Shown: piece by piece, positions 1-13,303 of the stretch
Layout of the letters: every line of letters starts with the position of its first letter
Position numbering within the stretch: the stretch's first letter is position 1
DNA from: Mycolicibacillus parakoreensis
GTDB taxonomy: Bacteria > Actinomycetota > Actinomycetes > Mycobacteriales > Mycobacteriaceae
NCBI RefSeq assembly: GCF_022370835.2
Contig: NZ_CP092365.1
Coordinates: 2,046,001 to 2,110,000, forward strand
Direction: 5' to 3'
DNA length: 64,000 nucleotides
The notes under the pieces: generated by a model
The model's input: only the letters and a program-made list of their open reading frames with translations
What the model was told of the DNA's origin: nothing
The model's database searches: none
Program-made: the position numbers and the translations under genes

Positions 1-58
1 GGGCACTGACCGAGGTGACCGGCAGACGACTCAGTTCATCTTTGACCTCCGCGGTCAT
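1..58 (-). CDS. whiA: WhiA, N-terminal fragment (3' end outside window)
   Basis: Only the first 19 codons lie in the window, reading MTAEVKDELSRLPVTSVSA, which I recognise as the N-terminus of WhiA. WhiA is the sporulation/division-type DNA-binding regulator with a degenerate LAGLIDADG domain, conserved in actinobacteria. Its ATG (58-56) overlaps the yvcK stop in an ATGA junction. It follows uvrC-rapZ-yvcK in the usual mycobacterial order, so it is translationally coupled to that operon. Recognition rests on the short N-terminus plus synteny. Confidence 0.9.
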   Translation of the reverse strand, partial: MTAEVKDELSRLPVTSVSA

Positions 59-1113
59 CGCCACCCGTCGTCACCTCCCCGTCCCTCCGCGCCGGCACGC
101 TGTGGTTGCTGTTCGACCCGCACCGGGGCGGTCTTCGCGGCGGCGCCGGCGCCACGCGTCCGCACCGCGTCGAGCGCGGCGGCCAACTTCGCCGGATCAT
201 GTAAAGGTGTACCAGGTCGGGCCACATCGGCAAACTGGACCTCGGCGTCGAGCAGCGTCGCCGCCCGACGCAACTGGTCGCGTTCCCGCTGGCCGGGGAC
301 CCGCTGCGCGTCGACGACGATGTCGTGCACGGCGAACCGGGGGGCGTGCTGGGCCAGCACGTGCAGATGCCGCTCGGTGGAGAACCCGGCGGTCTCCCCC
401 GGCTCGGCGACCAGGTTGAGCACCAATGCCCGGCGCGCCGAGGTGGCCTGCAGCGCCGCGGCCAGCCCCGGCACCAGCACGTGCGGGATCACGCTGGTGA
501 ACCAGGAGCCGGGGCCGAGCACCACCAGGTCGGCGTCCATGATCGCGTCCACCGCCTGGCGGGTGGCCGGCGGATCGTCGGGCAGCAGCCGCACCCGGCG
601 CACCTTGCCGGGGGTGGTGGCCACCGCCACCTGCCCGCGGATCACCCGCGGCACCCTCGGGTCGGCCTCCAGCCCCGACACGTCGGCTTCGATCTGCAGC
701 GCGACCGGGCACATCGGCAGCACCCGGCCCTTGACCCCGAGGATGCGGCCGAGTTCGTCGAGCGCGGCCACCGGGTCGCCGAGCACCTCGGAGAGCCCGG
801 CGAGCATCAGGTTGCCGATCGGGTGGCCGGCGAGCGCGCCGCTGCCGCCGAACCGGTGCTGGATCAGCGTCGCCCACAGCCGGCCCTGCCGGCTGTCGGA
901 GGCCAACGCCGCCAGCGCCATCCGCAGATCACCCGGCGGCACGATGTCGATCTCGCTGCGCAGCCGGCCCGAGGAGCCGCCGTCGTCGGCGACGGTGACC
1001 ACCGCGGTGACGTGCGGGCTGAGCCGGCGCGCCGCCGACAACGTGGCGTACAGACCGTGGCCGCCGCCGAGGGCGACGATGCGGTGGTCGGTCACGGGGG
1101 GTTTCGGCGTCAT
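55..1113 (-). CDS. yvcK: YvcK/CofD-like gluconeogenesis factor family protein
   Basis: The 352-residue protein belongs to the YvcK (CofD-like) family. It has an N-terminal nucleotide-sugar-binding loop (ALGGGHGLY, about residues 13-21) and a DDGGSSGRLR segment near residue 43. Family members bind UDP-GlcNAc-type ligands and influence cell-wall metabolism and carbon-source-dependent growth; the M. tuberculosis homologue is Rv1422 (CuvA). The Ala/Gly/Arg-rich C-terminal tail is low complexity and probably dispensable. It overlaps rapZ upstream and whiA downstream by 4 bp each, so it sits inside the uvrC-rapZ-yvcK-whiA operon. Confidence 0.93.
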   Translation of the reverse strand: MTPKPPVTDHRIVALGGGHGLYATLSAARRLSPHVTAVVTVADDGGSSGRLRSEIDIVPPGDLRMALAALASDSRQGRLWATLIQHRFGGSGALAGHPIGNLMLAGLSEVLGDPVAALDELGRILGVKGRVLPMCPVALQIEADVSGLEADPRVPRVIRGQVAVATTPGKVRRVRLLPDDPPATRQAVDAIMDADLVVLGPGSWFTSVIPHVLVPGLAAALQATSARRALVLNLVAEPGETAGFSTERHLHVLAQHAPRFAVHDIVVDAQRVPGQRERDQLRRAATLLDAEVQFADVARPGTPLHDPAKLAAALDAVRTRGAGAAAKTAPVRVEQQPQRAGAEGRGGDDGWR

Positions 1114-2003
1114 TCCCGGCCCAGATCCCGGTGAAGCACCCGCACCGAGAGCCCGTCGTCGGGTTCGAGCATCCGTGCCAACTCCTCGGCGATGGCCACA
1201 CTGCGGTGTTTACCACCGGTGCAGCCGATCGCGACCGTCATGTAACGCTTTCCCTCCCGCCGGTAGCCCTCGACGACCAGCGACAGCAACCGATGGTACG
1301 TCTCAAGGAATCCGCTCGCACCCGGTTGCCGCAACACGTAGTCGCGCACCGCGGGGTTCTGCCCGGTGTGGCGGCGCAGTTCGTCCACCCAGTGCGGATT
1401 GGGCAAAAACCGCACATCCATCACCATGTCGGCGTCCATCGGCAGCCCGTATTTGAATCCGAACGACTCCAGCGTGATGCTGGTGTGGGCCGCGGTCTCC
1501 CCGCCGAACGCCCCCTCGATGGCCTCGCGCAGCTCACGCACCGACATCGTGGAGGTGTCGATGAGCAGGTCGGCGGCCGCCCGGATCGGCTCGAGCAGCC
1601 GGCGCTCCGCGGCGATGCCCTCGGTGAGCGTCTGCTTGCCCTGCAGGGGGTGGCTGCGCCGGTTGTGTTCGTAGCGGCGCACCAGCATGTCGTCGGCGGC
1701 GTCCATGAACAGCACCCGCGGGGTGATACCGCGAGTGGCCAGATCGGTACGCACCCAATCCAAGTCGCCGGTGAACCCGCGAGAACGCACATCCATCACG
1801 ACCGCCAGTTGAGTGATCCGCGATCCGGCGTCCAGGCCCAGATCGACCATGCGGGTGATCAGCTCCGGGGGCAGATTGTCGGCCACATACCAGCCGAGAT
1901 CCTCCAACACCTTCGCGGCGGTGCCCCGGCCGGCCCCGGACAGGCCGGTCACCAGGACCACGTCGATGTCGGATTCCCCGCCGCCTGGGGTGATCCCGTT
2001 CAT
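1110..2003 (-). CDS. rapZ: RapZ-family nucleotide-binding protein
   Basis: The 297-residue protein is a RapZ/YvcJ P-loop family member. The P-loop reads GLSGAGRGT (residues 20-28), with Arg-Gly where the classical motif has Lys-Ser/Thr, as is usual in actinobacterial members. The C-terminal domain has [11 protein letters not shown]. In enterobacteria RapZ is an RNA-binding adaptor for the GlmZ sRNA, but no such sRNA circuit is known in mycobacteria, so the role here is unproven. It overlaps uvrC and yvcK by 4 bp each (ATGA). Confidence 0.93.
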   Translation of the reverse strand: MNGITPGGGESDIDVVLVTGLSGAGRGTAAKVLEDLGWYVADNLPPELITRMVDLGLDAGSRITQLAVVMDVRSRGFTGDLDWVRTDLATRGITPRVLFMDAADDMLVRRYEHNRRSHPLQGKQTLTEGIAAERRLLEPIRAAADLLIDTSTMSVRELREAIEGAFGGETAAHTSITLESFGFKYGLPMDADMVMDVRFLPNPHWVDELRRHTGQNPAVRDYVLRQPGASGFLETYHRLLSLVVEGYRREGKRYMTVAIGCTGGKHRSVAIAEELARMLEPDDGLSVRVLHRDLGRE

Positions 2004-3949
2004 GCCTCGGTCACCTCCCGGGATCGGGGTTGGCCCTCGGTCAACGCCGCGAGAACGGCCGCGGCGGTCGTCGCACCGATGCCGGGCACCGCGGTGATCT
2101 CCTGCACGGTGGCCTTCTTGATCGCCGCCACCGAACCGAAGTGGTTCACCAGCGCGCGACGTCGAGCCTCGCCGAGTCCGCGCACCGAATCCAACGCCGA
2201 GGCGGTCATCCGCTTCGAGCGCTTGCTGCGGTGGTAGGCGATGGCGAAGCGGTGCGCCTCGTCACGGACCCGCTGCAACAGGTAGAGCCCTTCGCTGCGG
2301 CGCGGCAAGATGATCGGGTCGGGCTCGGCGGGGACCCACACCTCCTCGAGCCGTTTGGCCAGCCCGATCACCGCCACATCGGCGATCCCCAGTTCGTCGA
2401 GCACCGCGGCGGCGGCGTTGACCTGCGGCGCGCCGCCGTCGACGACGAACAGGTTCGGCGGATAGGCGAACCGGCGTGACTTTCCTTCCGGGGCAACCAT
2501 ATCGGTCTGGTCATGCAGGTGACGCAGAAACCGCCGACGGGTGACCTCGGCGATCGACGCGACGTCGTCGGAGCGGCCCTTTCCGGCCGCCTCGCGGATG
2601 GCGAACCGGCGATAGTCCGACCGACGCGGCAGGCCGTCCTCGAAGACCACCAGCGAGGCCACCACGTCGGTGCCCTGCACGTGGCTGACGTCGACGCATT
2701 CGATGCGCAGCGGCGCCTCGGCGAGCCCCAGCGCATCTTGAATGCCTTGCAGCGCCGCCGATCTGGCGGTGAAATCTCCGGCGCGGCGCAGTTTGTGTTG
2801 CTGCAGCGCCTCGACGGCGTTGCGCTGCACGGTCTCAGCCAGCGCCCGTTTGTCACCGCGCTGCGGGACCCGCAGACGCACGCGTGATCCGCGCAGCCCG
2901 GAGAGCCAGGTCGCCACCTGCGGCGCCCCCGGCGGCAGGCAGGGCACCAACACCTCCCGCGGCACCGGGTTGCTCGCCTCGTCGGCGGAGCCGTCCAGTT
3001 CGGCCTGGTCGCCGTAGAACTGGGTCAAAAACTGTTCCACCAGCCGCGGCTCACCGACGTCTCCGGGGTCCCCGGATTTCTCGATCACCCAGCCGCGCTG
3101 GCCGCGCACCCGTCCGCCGCGGACGTGGAAAACCTGCACCGCGGCTTCGAGTTCGTCGTCGGCGAACGCCATCACGTCGGCGTCGGTGCCGTCGCCGAGC
3201 ACCACCGCCTGTTTCTCCATCGCGCGGCGCAGCGCGGCGAGGTCGTCACGCAACCGGGCCGCCCGTTCGAAGTCGAGTTGGTCGGCCGCAGCGTTCATCT
3301 GCTGTTCGAGCTGCCGGGCGAACCGGTCGGTCCTGCCGGACAGGAAGTCGCAGAAGTCGGTCACGATCCGGCGGTGCTCCTCGGCGGAGACCCGGCCCAC
3401 GCACGGCGCGGCGCACTTGTCGATGTAGCCGAGCAGGCAGGGCCGGCCGATCTGGTGGTGGCGTTTGAACACCCCGGCCGAGCAGGTGCGCGCCGGAAAC
3501 ACCCGGGTGAGCAGGTCGAGGGTCTCGCGGATCGCCCAGGCATGCGAGTACGGACCGAAGTAGCGCACCCCCTTGCGGCGGGGTCCGCGGTAGACCATCA
3601 GGCGCGGGTACTGCTCGTTGAGGGTGACCGCCAACACCGGGTAGCTCTTGTCGTCGCGGTAGCGCACGTTGAAGCGCGGGTCGTACTCCTTGATCCAGGT
3701 GTATTCCAGCTGCAGCGCCTCGACTTCGGTGCCCACCACCGTCCACTCGACGCGCGCCGCGGTGGTCACCATCTGCCGGGTCCGCGGGTGCAGCCCGGCG
3801 AGGTCGGCGAAGTACGACGTCAGCCTGCTGCGCAGGTTTTTGGCCTTGCCGACGTAGATGACGCGACCGTGCGGGTCCAGGAACCGGTAGACGCCGGGAT
3901 CGACCGGGATGGTTCCGGTAGCCGGCCGGTAGGTCGCGGGGTCGGGCAC
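2000..3949 (-). CDS. uvrC: Excinuclease ABC subunit C
   Basis: The 649-residue UvrC makes the dual incision in nucleotide excision repair together with UvrAB. An N-terminal GIY-YIG nuclease domain carries [10 protein letters not shown] followed by [14 protein letters not shown] central UVR (UvrB-binding) motif lies near residues 208-243, a C-terminal RNase H-like nuclease domain includes [10 protein letters not shown], and tandem helix-hairpin-helix motifs end the protein. The start is GTG at 3949. A TAGCCT -10 lies 6 nt before it, so uvrC probably opens its own leaderless transcript that continues into rapZ-yvcK-whiA. Confidence 0.97.
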   Translation of the reverse strand: MPDPATYRPATGTIPVDPGVYRFLDPHGRVIYVGKAKNLRSRLTSYFADLAGLHPRTRQMVTTAARVEWTVVGTEVEALQLEYTWIKEYDPRFNVRYRDDKSYPVLAVTLNEQYPRLMVYRGPRRKGVRYFGPYSHAWAIRETLDLLTRVFPARTCSAGVFKRHHQIGRPCLLGYIDKCAAPCVGRVSAEEHRRIVTDFCDFLSGRTDRFARQLEQQMNAAADQLDFERAARLRDDLAALRRAMEKQAVVLGDGTDADVMAFADDELEAAVQVFHVRGGRVRGQRGWVIEKSGDPGDVGEPRLVEQFLTQFYGDQAELDGSADEASNPVPREVLVPCLPPGAPQVATWLSGLRGSRVRLRVPQRGDKRALAETVQRNAVEALQQHKLRRAGDFTARSAALQGIQDALGLAEAPLRIECVDVSHVQGTDVVASLVVFEDGLPRRSDYRRFAIREAAGKGRSDDVASIAEVTRRRFLRHLHDQTDMVAPEGKSRRFAYPPNLFVVDGGAPQVNAAAAVLDELGIADVAVIGLAKRLEEVWVPAEPDPIILPRRSEGLYLLQRVRDEAHRFAIAYHRSKRSKRMTASALDSVRGLGEARRRALVNHFGSVAAIKKATVQEITAVPGIGATTAAAVLAALTEGQPRSREVTEA

Positions 3950-3958
3950 CCCTCCAGG

Positions 3959-6223
<2,265 letters not shown>

Positions 6224-6272
6224 CCCGAAAAAACTCCTTGCCCGTTCAGTATGGACCACTTCACCGTCGCGG

Positions 6273-6902
6273 CTACTGCGCGGGCGGGTTCGGCGTCGAT
6301 GCGCGCGCGGTGAGCAACCGCTCCACATACTTGGCGAGCACGTCGACCTCCAGGTTGACCGGTGCGCCGACCGCGCTGGTCCCCAGCGTGGTGCGCTCCC
6401 GGGTGGTCGGGATCAGCGAGACCTCGAACCAGGACCCGGCCGGGTCCGCGCCCAGGGCGGAGACCGTCAGCGAGATCCCGTCGACGGTGATCGAGCCCTT
6501 CTCCACCACATAGCGCGCCAGCGCACCGGGCACCGCCACCCGGACCACCTCCCAGTGTTCGGCGGGGGTGCGCGCCACGATCCGCCCGGTACCGTCGACG
6601 TGGCCCTGCACGATGTGCCCGCCCAGGCGCGCCCCGACGGCCACCGCGCGCTCCAGGTTGACCCGGCTGCCCACCTGCAGGGCGCCCAGCCCGGAGCGCC
6701 GCAGGGTCTCGGCCATCACGTCGGCGCTGAACCGGCCGTCACCGACCTCGACCACGGTCAGGCAGACCCCGTTGACCGCGATCGAGTCACCGTCGCCGGC
6801 GTCGCCGCTCACCCGCGGTCCGGCGATGACCAACCGGGCGGAGTCGGCCCGGTCCTCGCGGGCGAGGACCTCGCCGAGTTCCTCGATGATTCCGGTGAAC
6901 AT
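6273..6902 (-). CDS. ribE: Riboflavin synthase, alpha subunit
   Basis: The 209-residue enzyme dismutates two molecules of 6,7-dimethyl-8-ribityllumazine to riboflavin. It shows the characteristic internal duplication: lumazine-binding repeat 1 begins [10 protein letters not shown] and contains NGVCLTV, and repeat 2 contains GHVDGTG and DGISLTV. M. tuberculosis calls the orthologue ribC (Rv1412). It is the first gene of the ribE-ribBA-ribH cluster and has its own leaderless promoter. No FMN riboswitch is visible in the short upstream region. Confidence 0.97.
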   Translation of the reverse strand: MFTGIIEELGEVLAREDRADSARLVIAGPRVSGDAGDGDSIAVNGVCLTVVEVGDGRFSADVMAETLRRSGLGALQVGSRVNLERAVAVGARLGGHIVQGHVDGTGRIVARTPAEHWEVVRVAVPGALARYVVEKGSITVDGISLTVSALGADPAGSWFEVSLIPTTRERTTLGTSAVGAPVNLEVDVLAKYVERLLTARASTPNPPAQ

Positions 6903-6908
6903 CGCACC

Positions 6909-6914
6909 AGGTTA
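6909..6914 (-). promoter_or_regulatory. Predicted -10 (TAACCT) of a leaderless ribE transcript
   Basis: TAACCT lies exactly 6 nt (GGTGCG) before the ribE ATG, with no Shine-Dalgarno sequence between. This is the geometry of mycobacterial leaderless promoters. It leaves no room for an FMN riboswitch on this transcript. Confidence 0.6.
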
Positions 6915-6995
6915 GGCGCTGGCGGCGGGGCAGGAACAATCGTGGTCGCCGGGCGCGGCGCGGCGTTGCTGTCGGTCGGGGGCGCGGCGACCCTC

Positions 6996-7001
6996 TACCA
7001 T
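6996..7001 (+). promoter_or_regulatory. Predicted -10 (TACCAT) of a leaderless lprG-P55 transcript
   Basis: TACCAT lies 8 nt before the lprG ATG (7010) with no Shine-Dalgarno sequence between. It supports ATG 7010 over the TTG at 7001, which falls inside the -10. Confidence 0.5.
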
Positions 7002-7009
7002 TGGCGACC

Positions 7010-7714
7010 ATGTTGACGCGTCGCAGAGTTCCTGCTGTTCTTTTGGCCACCGTCGCCCTCGGCGCCGGGCTGGTTGCCGGATGTTCGTCGAAGACGGAGT
7101 CGAGTTCGGCGGACCTGCCCGACGCGGCGACCCTGCTCCAGGAATCGAGCAGCACCACCGCGGGTCTGCACAGCGCGCACCTGGAGCTGTCGGTGACCGG
7201 CGAGATCGAGGCCCTGCCGATCAAAACCCTCAGCGGCGACCTGACCGTCGAGCCGCAGACCGCCGCCAAGGGCAACGCCCAGATCGTCGCCCTCGGCCAG
7301 GAGGTCGACGCCGACTTCGTCGTCGTCGACGGGGTGCTCTACGCCTCGATGTCCGACCAGCGCTGGTCGGACTGGGGTCCGGCCGCCGACATCTACGACC
7401 CGTCGGCGATCTTGAACCCCGACACCGGGCTGGCCAACGTGCTGGCCAACTTCACCGACGCGCAAGCCGAGCAGCACGAGACGATCGACGGTGTCGACAC
7501 CGTGCGGATCTCCGGTGAGGTCAGCCCCGACGCGGTGAACAAACTGGCCCCGCAGCTGGAGGCCAGCGCCCCGCTGCCGGCGGTCGCCTGGATCCAGGCC
7601 GACGACCCGCACCAGCTGGTGCAGGCGCAACTGGAGCAGAGCGACGACAACGCGGTGCAGATGACGCTGTCGAACTGGGACGCGCCGGTCACCGTGGACA
7701 AGCCGGCGGTGTGA
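7010..7714 (+). CDS. lprG: Lipoprotein LprG
   Basis: The 234-residue lipoprotein has a basic N-terminus, a hydrophobic core and a lipobox LVAGC, so it should be lipidated at Cys and face the periplasm. The mature part is an LppX/LprAFG-fold domain ([31 protein letters not shown]). LprG binds triacylated lipids such as LAM/PIM precursors and triacylglycerol and works with the P55 exporter. Its TGA overlaps the start of the P55 gene (GTGATG), so the two are translationally coupled, as in all mycobacteria known to me. Confidence 0.96.
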   Translation: MLTRRRVPAVLLATVALGAGLVAGCSSKTESSSADLPDAATLLQESSSTTAGLHSAHLELSVTGEIEALPIKTLSGDLTVEPQTAAKGNAQIVALGQEVDADFVVVDGVLYASMSDQRWSDWGPAADIYDPSAILNPDTGLANVLANFTDAQAEQHETIDGVDTVRISGEVSPDAVNKLAPQLEASAPLPAVAWIQADDPHQLVQAQLEQSDDNAVQMTLSNWDAPVTVDKPAV

Positions 7715-9285
7715 TGCGGGCGAACCGTGCGGTAACGATCGGCGCCGGCAGCCTCGCGGTCCTGCTCGGCGCCCTCGACACCTATGTCGTGGTCACCATC
7801 ATGCGCGACATCATGGCCCCGCCGCCGGCCGGTGTCGGCATCCCGATCAACAAGATCCAGCAGGTCACGCCGATCATCACCGGCTATCTGCTCGGCTATG
7901 TCGCGGCGATGCCGCTGCTGGGACGCGCCTCCGACCGGTTCGGACGCAAACTGCTGCTGCAGGCGGCGTTGGCGGCGTTCGCGATCGGATCGGTGATCAC
8001 CGCGCTCTCCACCGACCTGGCCACGCTGGTGGCCGGCCGGACCCTGCAGGGGGTGGCGTCGGGGGCGCTGCTGCCGGTGACGCTGGCGCTGGGGGCCGAT
8101 CTGTGGGCCGAACGCAACCGGGCCGGGGTGCTGGGCATCATCAGCGCCGGCCAGGAGCTGGGCAGCGTGCTCGGCCCGCTGTACGGGATCTTCATCGTGT
8201 GGCTGCTGCGCGACTGGCGCGACGTGTTCTGGATCAACCTGCCGTTGACCGCGATCGCGATGGTGCTGATCCATTTCAGTCTGCCGTCGAAGGACCGGCG
8301 GGCCGGCCCGCCGGAACGCGTCGACGTCACCGGTGGGCTGCTGTTGGCGGTGACGCTGGGGTTGGCGGTGGTCGGGCTGTACAACCCCGACCCCAGCGCC
8401 GATCGGGCGCTGCCCGACTGGGGCCCGCCGGTGCTGGTCGCCGCGGTGCTCACCGGGCTGGCGTTCTTCGTCTGGGAGTATTTCGCGCGCACTCGGCTGA
8501 TCGACCCGGCCGGGGTGCGGTTCGGGCCGTTTTTGGCGGCGCTGGGCGCATCGCTGTGCGCCGGCGCGGCGCTGATGGTGACCCTGGTCAACGTGGAGCT
8601 GTTCGGCCAGGGCGTGCTGTCGATGAGCCAGAACGAGGCCGCCGGGCTGTTGCTGCGGTTTCTCATCGCGCTGCCGATCGGGGCGGTGGCCGGGGGCTTC
8701 ATCGCCACCCGCGTCGGCGACCCGGCGGTGACGTTCGTCGGGCTGCTCATCGCCGCCGGCGGCTACCGGCTGATCTCGCAATGGCCGGTCGACCTGCTCT
8801 CCCACCGTCATGACCTGGGGTTCGTCACACTGCCGGCGCTCGACACCGACCTGGCGCTGGCCGGGCTGGGCCTCGGTCTGGTGATCGGACCGTTGACCTC
8901 GGCGACGCTGCGGGTGGTGCCGTCGGCGCAGCACGGGATCGCCTCCGCGGCGGTGGTGGTGGCCCGGATGACCGGGATGCTGGTCGGGATGGCCGCACTC
9001 TCGGCGTGGGGGATGCACCGGTTCAACCAGATCCTGGCGGGGCTGCCGGCGCGCGGCGGGGACACCCTGGCCGAGAAGCTGGCCGCGGAGGCGGCCAACT
9101 ACCGGCTGGCGTTCGCGCTGCAGTACGGCGAGATGTTCGGCATCACCGCGATCGTCTGCGTGGTCGGCGCGGTGCTGGGATTGGTGATCGGGGGGCGCTC
9201 GCGCGCCGCGGCGACCCCCGACCCGGCGCCGGGATCCGCCGCGACCGAGCCGGCGTTCAGCGACTCTCCCGGGGCACCAGGCTGA
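7714..9285 (+). CDS. P55 multidrug/lipid MFS exporter (Rv1410c-like)
   Basis: The 523-residue DHA2-type major facilitator protein should have 14 transmembrane helices. Helix 1 carries [14 protein letters not shown], and the motif A loop between helices 2 and 3 reads [10 protein letters not shown]55 cooperates with LprG in exporting triacylglycerides and contributes to intrinsic drug tolerance. I chose ATG 7714, matching the MRAxR start of the orthologue; GTG at 7711 is possible. The 3' end overlaps the convergent ribD by 29 bp. Confidence 0.95.
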   Translation: MRANRAVTIGAGSLAVLLGALDTYVVVTIMRDIMAPPPAGVGIPINKIQQVTPIITGYLLGYVAAMPLLGRASDRFGRKLLLQAALAAFAIGSVITALSTDLATLVAGRTLQGVASGALLPVTLALGADLWAERNRAGVLGIISAGQELGSVLGPLYGIFIVWLLRDWRDVFWINLPLTAIAMVLIHFSLPSKDRRAGPPERVDVTGGLLLAVTLGLAVVGLYNPDPSADRALPDWGPPVLVAAVLTGLAFFVWEYFARTRLIDPAGVRFGPFLAALGASLCAGAALMVTLVNVELFGQGVLSMSQNEAAGLLLRFLIALPIGAVAGGFIATRVGDPAVTFVGLLIAAGGYRLISQWPVDLLSHRHDLGFVTLPALDTDLALAGLGLGLVIGPLTSATLRVVPSAQHGIASAAVVVARMTGMLVGMAALSAWGMHRFNQILAGLPARGGDTLAEKLAAEAANYRLAFALQYGEMFGITAIVCVVGAVLGLVIGGRSRAAATPDPAPGSAATEPAFSDSPGAPG

Positions 9286-10279
9286 CCAGCAGGTCCGGGC
9301 CGATCCGGTGGGTCGCGTCGTACTCCCAGCGCAGCGCCCGGGTGATGCTGGGCACCCCGACGTCGTCGACGGCGGTGATCGGCCCGCCCAGCACGATCGG
9401 CGCCACATAGGCCAGGATCCGGTTGATCAGCCCGGCCCGCAGAAACGCCCCGGCCAGGGTGGGGCCGCCCTCGAGCATCACGTCGGTGCGGTCGGCGAGG
9501 GCCTGCAGCACCTCGGCCGGGTCGTGGGTGCGGATCGTCATCGTGCGTGAATCGTCGTTGAGCACGCGGGCATCGGCGGACACCTCGCGGTGGCCGACCA
9601 CCACCCGCAGCGGCTGGCGGTCGGCGAGGCTGCCGTCGGGGCGCCGCGCGGTCAGGCTCGGGTCATCGACGAAGACGGTGCCGGTGCCCACCACGATCGC
9701 CTCGGCGGCGGCCCGGCGCACGTGCAGATCGGCGCGCGCGGCCTCGCTGGTGATCCACTGGCTGGAGCCGTCGGCGGCGGCGCTGCGCCCGTCGATGCTG
9801 GTGGCGTACTTCCAGGTGACGTGCGGCACCCCGGTGCGTTGCTTGTGCAGCCACTCCCGCAGCGGTCCGGCCGCGACCGCGTCGGCGCCCACCCCGGCGT
9901 GCACACTCACCCCGGCCGCGGCCAGCCGGTCCGCGCCGCCGGCGGCGACCGGGTTGGGGTCGCGCACCGCGTAGACCACACGCGCCACGCGGGCGGCCAG
10001 CAGCGCGTCCACACACGGCGGGGTGCGGCCGTGGTGGTTGCACGGCTCCAAGGTGACCACCGCGGTGCCGCCGGCGGCCAGCTCCCCGGCGCGGCGCAGC
10101 GCGCGCACCTCGGCGTGTGCCCCGCCGACCGGCTCGGTCGCGCCCACCCCGGCGACACGGCCGGCCGCATCGAGGATGACCGCCCCGCACGGCGGATTGG
10201 GGTAGGTGGCGCCCTTGACCGCGTCGGCCTGCTCGATCGCCAGGCCCATCGCCGCCTCGAGGGACAGGCTCTCGCTCAT
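9257..10279 (-). CDS. ribD: Bifunctional riboflavin deaminase-reductase RibD (RibG)
   Basis: The 340-residue enzyme deaminates the pyrimidine intermediate of riboflavin synthesis and then reduces its ribosyl side chain. The N-terminal cytidine-deaminase-like domain has the zinc motifs HAEVRAL and [11 protein letters not shown]. The C-terminal RibD reductase domain starts near residue 150 ([14 protein letters not shown]) and includes [13 protein letters not shown]. It completes the riboflavin set started by ribE-ribBA-ribH. Its ATG overlaps the rpe stop (ATGA), so it is the last gene of fmt-rsmB-rpe-ribD. Confidence 0.96.
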   Translation of the reverse strand: MSESLSLEAAMGLAIEQADAVKGATYPNPPCGAVILDAAGRVAGVGATEPVGGAHAEVRALRRAGELAAGGTAVVTLEPCNHHGRTPPCVDALLAARVARVVYAVRDPNPVAAGGADRLAAAGVSVHAGVGADAVAAGPLREWLHKQRTGVPHVTWKYATSIDGRSAAADGSSQWITSEAARADLHVRRAAAEAIVVGTGTVFVDDPSLTARRPDGSLADRQPLRVVVGHREVSADARVLNDDSRTMTIRTHDPAEVLQALADRTDVMLEGGPTLAGAFLRAGLINRILAYVAPIVLGGPITAVDDVGVPSITRALRWEYDATHRIGPDLLVSLVPRESR

Positions 10280-10971
10280 CGCGGCAGACGCAGGTGCGGC
10301 GAGGCGGCGGCGGCGCGCTCACGCAGGGCGGCGACGGTGGCGGCGGGGTCGGCGGTGCCGTACACCGCCGAGCCGGCCACAAAGCAGTCCACCCCGGCCT
10401 CGGCGGCCGCCTCGATGGTGTCGGCGTTGACGCCGCCGTCGATCTCGATGAGGATCTGCAACTCGCCGGCGTCGACGAGCCGGCGCACGGCGCGCACCTT
10501 GGTGAGCACCTCCGGGATGAACGCCTGCCCGCCGAAGCCGGGCTCCACCGACATCACCAGCAGGGTGTCGAACGAGCGCAGGATCTCCAGGTAGGGCTCC
10601 AGCGGCGTGCCGGGTTTGATCCCCAGGCCCGCCGTGGCGCCGGCGGCGTGGATGTCGCGGGCCACCGCGATCGGGTCGTCGGTGGCCTCCGCGTGGAAGG
10701 TGACGTTGGCCGCGCCGGCCTCGGCGTACGGCGGGGCCCACCGGCCGGGGTCCTCGATCATCAGATGGCAGTCCATCGGGATGTCGGTGACGCCGAGCAG
10801 GCTCTGCACCACCGGCAGCCCCAGGGTGAGGTTCGGCACGAAATGGTTGTCCATCACGTCGACGTGCAGCCAGTCGGCCCCGTCGACGGCGGCGACCTCG
10901 TCGGCGAGGCGGGCGAAGTCGGCGGAGAGGATCGAGGGGGCGATCAGCGGTCGGCCCGCGGTGTCGGACAT
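10276..10971 (-). CDS. rpe: Ribulose-phosphate 3-epimerase
   Basis: The 231-residue TIM-barrel enzyme interconverts ribulose 5-phosphate and xylulose 5-phosphate in the pentose phosphate pathway, so it supplies the substrate used by RibBA. Motifs: [13 protein letters not shown], the metal-binding [26 protein letters not shown] and IEIDGGVN. The frame is open far upstream through rsmB, but ATG 10971 (MSDTAGRP) is the only start consistent with the family. It begins 5 bp after the rsmB stop. Confidence 0.96.
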   Translation of the reverse strand: MSDTAGRPLIAPSILSADFARLADEVAAVDGADWLHVDVMDNHFVPNLTLGLPVVQSLLGVTDIPMDCHLMIEDPGRWAPPYAEAGAANVTFHAEATDDPIAVARDIHAAGATAGLGIKPGTPLEPYLEILRSFDTLLVMSVEPGFGGQAFIPEVLTKVRAVRRLVDAGELQILIEIDGGVNADTIEAAAEAGVDCFVAGSAVYGTADPAATVAALRERAAAASPHLRLPR

Positions 10972-10976
10972 GGCGC

Positions 10977-12344
10977 TCAGACTACTTGCAGCGCGGCGGC
11001 GAACATGGCGTCGGTGCCGTGCCGGTGCGGCCACAGCTGCACGTGCGGGCCGGCGCCGAGGTTCCCGGCCGGGCCGAACAGCGCGGTGGTGTCCAACGCC
11101 CGAACCCGGTGGCGGCGCAGCGCATCGGCGACCACCCCGGTCGTCTCGGCCAGGTGCGGCGAACAGGTGGCGTAGAGCACCACCCCGCCGGGGCGGGTCA
11201 GCGTGATCGCGGCGGCCAGCAGCTCGCGCTGCAGACGGGTCAGCGCCGGGATGTCGGCCGGGCGACGCCGCCAGCGGGCCTCGGGGCGCCGTCGCAGCGC
11301 CCCCAGCCCGGTGCACGGCGCATCGACGAGCACTCGGTCGAAGCCGGGGTCCAGCCCGCTGTCGCGACCGTCGACGGTGTGCACCCGCACCGGCAGCCCG
11401 GCGGTGTTCTCGGCGACCAGCCCGGCGCGGCGCACCGACGGCTCCACCGCGGTGACCGTGGCGTCGGCACCGGCCGCCAGCCCGCCCAGCAGCGCGGTCT
11501 TGCCGCCGGGCCCGGCGCACAGGTCCAGCCAGCGCCCGGTGTCGGGACCGTCGAGTTCGGCGCGCACCACGGCGCGGGCGACCAGCTGGCTGCCCTCGTC
11601 TTGGACCAGGGCCTGCCCGTCGCGCACCGCGGCCAGCTGCGCGGGATCCCCGGCGGGCAGATACACCGCGTAGGGCGAGTAGCGCCCGGGCTGCCCGCCG
11701 ACCGCGGCGGCCAGGTCGGCGGCGTCGAGCACCCCGGGGCGCGCCGCCAGGTGCACCTGGGGCCGCTCGTCGTCGGCAGCGAGCACCGCGGGCAGTTCCG
11801 CGGCGTCGGCGCCGAGCGCGTCGGCGAAGGCCTGGGCGATCCACCGCGGATGGGCGTGGGTGAACGCGGCGTGCCCGATCGGGTCGGCCGCCGCGTCCGG
11901 CGCCAACTGCGCCACCCAGGAGGCCTCGTCGCGGGCGCTGATGGTGCGCAGCACCGCGTTGACGAAACCGGCACGGGCCGAATCGAATTCGATCCCGGCC
12001 TGTTCGACGGTGGTGGAGACCGCGGCGTGGTGCTCCACCCTGGTGCGCAGCAGCTGATAGGTGCCCAGCCGCAGCAGGTCCAGCAGCACCGGGTTGATCG
12101 CCGCGGGCTCGCGGCCGGCGGCCGCGCCGATCACCGCATCGAGCAGCCCGCGGGTGCGGCAGGTGCCGTAGGCCAGTTCGGTGGCGAACGCCGCGTCACG
12201 CCCGACGATGCCGCGCTCCCGCAGGATCGGCGGCAACGCCAGGTTGGCGTAGGCGTCGTGGTCGGTCACCGCGCGCAGCACATCGAACGCGGCGCGACGC
12301 GCCGGATCCAGCGGGGTGCGGGCCCGCCGCCGCGGTCGGGTCAT
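10977..12344 (-). CDS. rsmB: 16S rRNA (cytosine-C5) methyltransferase RsmB/Fmu
   Basis: The 455-residue protein has an N-terminal NusB-like RNA-binding domain (about residues 14-150, from [20 protein letters not shown]) and a C-terminal SAM-dependent methyltransferase domain. The latter has [15 protein letters not shown] for SAM binding, DAPCTGLG carrying one catalytic-pair Cys, and the TC motif in [10 protein letters not shown]. The family methylates C967 of 16S rRNA in E. coli. It overlaps the fmt stop by 4 bp. Confidence 0.94.
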   Translation of the reverse strand: MTRPRRRARTPLDPARRAAFDVLRAVTDHDAYANLALPPILRERGIVGRDAAFATELAYGTCRTRGLLDAVIGAAAGREPAAINPVLLDLLRLGTYQLLRTRVEHHAAVSTTVEQAGIEFDSARAGFVNAVLRTISARDEASWVAQLAPDAAADPIGHAAFTHAHPRWIAQAFADALGADAAELPAVLAADDERPQVHLAARPGVLDAADLAAAVGGQPGRYSPYAVYLPAGDPAQLAAVRDGQALVQDEGSQLVARAVVRAELDGPDTGRWLDLCAGPGGKTALLGGLAAGADATVTAVEPSVRRAGLVAENTAGLPVRVHTVDGRDSGLDPGFDRVLVDAPCTGLGALRRRPEARWRRRPADIPALTRLQRELLAAAITLTRPGGVVLYATCSPHLAETTGVVADALRRHRVRALDTTALFGPAGNLGAGPHVQLWPHRHGTDAMFAAALQVV

Positions 12345-13273
12345 GAGGCGCGCACCGCCGGGTCCAGGTGGGCGCCGCGCGCCCAGTCCGCGGCGGGCAT
12401 GAACTTCTTGCCGGGCGGCTGGATCTGGCTCAACCGCACCGGGTCGGAGCCGGTACCGATCCAGACCGCCTCACGCCCGACGTGCAGCTGCCCGGGCGCC
12501 AACGCCACCGGCGCGTCGGGGTCCACGCCCACCGGTGCGACCTTGAGCCGCAGCTCCCCCAGCAGCGTCCAGGCCCCCGGCTGCGGGGTGAGCGCCCGGA
12601 TCTGGCGGTCGACCGCCGCGGCGGGCTGCTCCCAGCGCACCCGGGCCCCGGCGACGGTGATCTTCGGCGCGTAGCTGACGCCGTCGGCCGGTTGCGGCAC
12701 CGCCTGCAGGGTCCCGGCCGCCACCCCGTCGAGGGTGGCGGCCAGCAGCGCGGCACCGGAGTCGGCCAGCCGGGCCAGCAGCGCCCCGGCGGTGTCGGTG
12801 GACCGGATGCTCTCGGTGACCACCCCGTAGACCGGCCCGGCGTCCAGGGCCGCCTCGATGCGGAACGTGCTGGCCCCGGTGATCTCGTCGCCGGCGGCCA
12901 ACGCCGCCTGCACCGGGGCCGCACCGCGCCAGGCGGGCAGCAGCGAGAAGTGCAGGTTGATCCAGCCGTGGGCGGGGATCTCCAGCAGCCGCTGCCCCAG
13001 CAGCGCGCCGTAGGCGACCACCGGGCAGCAGTCCGGGGCCAGCTCGGCGAGTTCGGCGGCGAACTCGGCGGTGTTGGGGCTGGCCGGGCGCAGCACCGGG
13101 ATCGCGTGGTCGAGGGCGCGCTGGGCCACCGGGGACGGCCGTGTGCGCCCGCGACGCCCGGCCGCGGCGTCCGGGCGGGTCAGCACCGCGACCACCTCGT
13201 GGTCGGGGCTGTCGATGAGCCGCTGCAGGGCGGGCAGCGCGGGGTCGGGGGTGCCGGCGAAGACGAGACGCAC
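12341..13273 (-). CDS. fmt: Methionyl-tRNA formyltransferase
   Basis: The 310-residue enzyme formylates initiator Met-tRNA using 10-formyltetrahydrofolate. The N-terminal formyltransferase domain opens [19 protein letters not shown] and includes [17 protein letters not shown]; the C-terminal OB-like domain binds tRNA. GTG start at 13273, preceded by a leaderless-type -10. It is the first gene of fmt-rsmB-rpe-ribD. Leaderless start-codon recognition depends on formyl-Met-tRNA, so this gene supports the translation mode used by many of its neighbours. Confidence 0.97.
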   Translation of the reverse strand: MRLVFAGTPDPALPALQRLIDSPDHEVVAVLTRPDAAAGRRGRTRPSPVAQRALDHAIPVLRPASPNTAEFAAELAELAPDCCPVVAYGALLGQRLLEIPAHGWINLHFSLLPAWRGAAPVQAALAAGDEITGASTFRIEAALDAGPVYGVVTESIRSTDTAGALLARLADSGAALLAATLDGVAAGTLQAVPQPADGVSYAPKITVAGARVRWEQPAAAVDRQIRALTPQPGAWTLLGELRLKVAPVGVDPDAPVALAPGQLHVGREAVWIGTGSDPVRLSQIQPPGKKFMPAADWARGAHLDPAVRAS

Positions 13274-13279
13274 CGCGTC

Positions 13280-13285
13280 AGTGTA
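13280..13285 (-). promoter_or_regulatory. Predicted -10 (TACACT) of a leaderless fmt transcript
   Basis: TACACT is followed by 6 nt (GACGCG) and the fmt GTG. There is no Shine-Dalgarno sequence. It probably drives fmt-rsmB-rpe-ribD separately from priA. Confidence 0.6.
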
Positions 13286-13303
13286 GGCGGCGTTCGGGCG
13301 GGC

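Noticed and set aside
6903..7009. An FMN riboswitch upstream of ribE
   Set aside because: The -10 lies 6 nt before the ribE ATG, leaving no leader, and the gap to lprG is only about 100 bp.
7393..9408. A 671-codon open frame on the minus strand opposite lprG and P55
   Set aside because: It is very rich in Arg, Gln and His and antisense to the transporter; no promoter or motif supports it.
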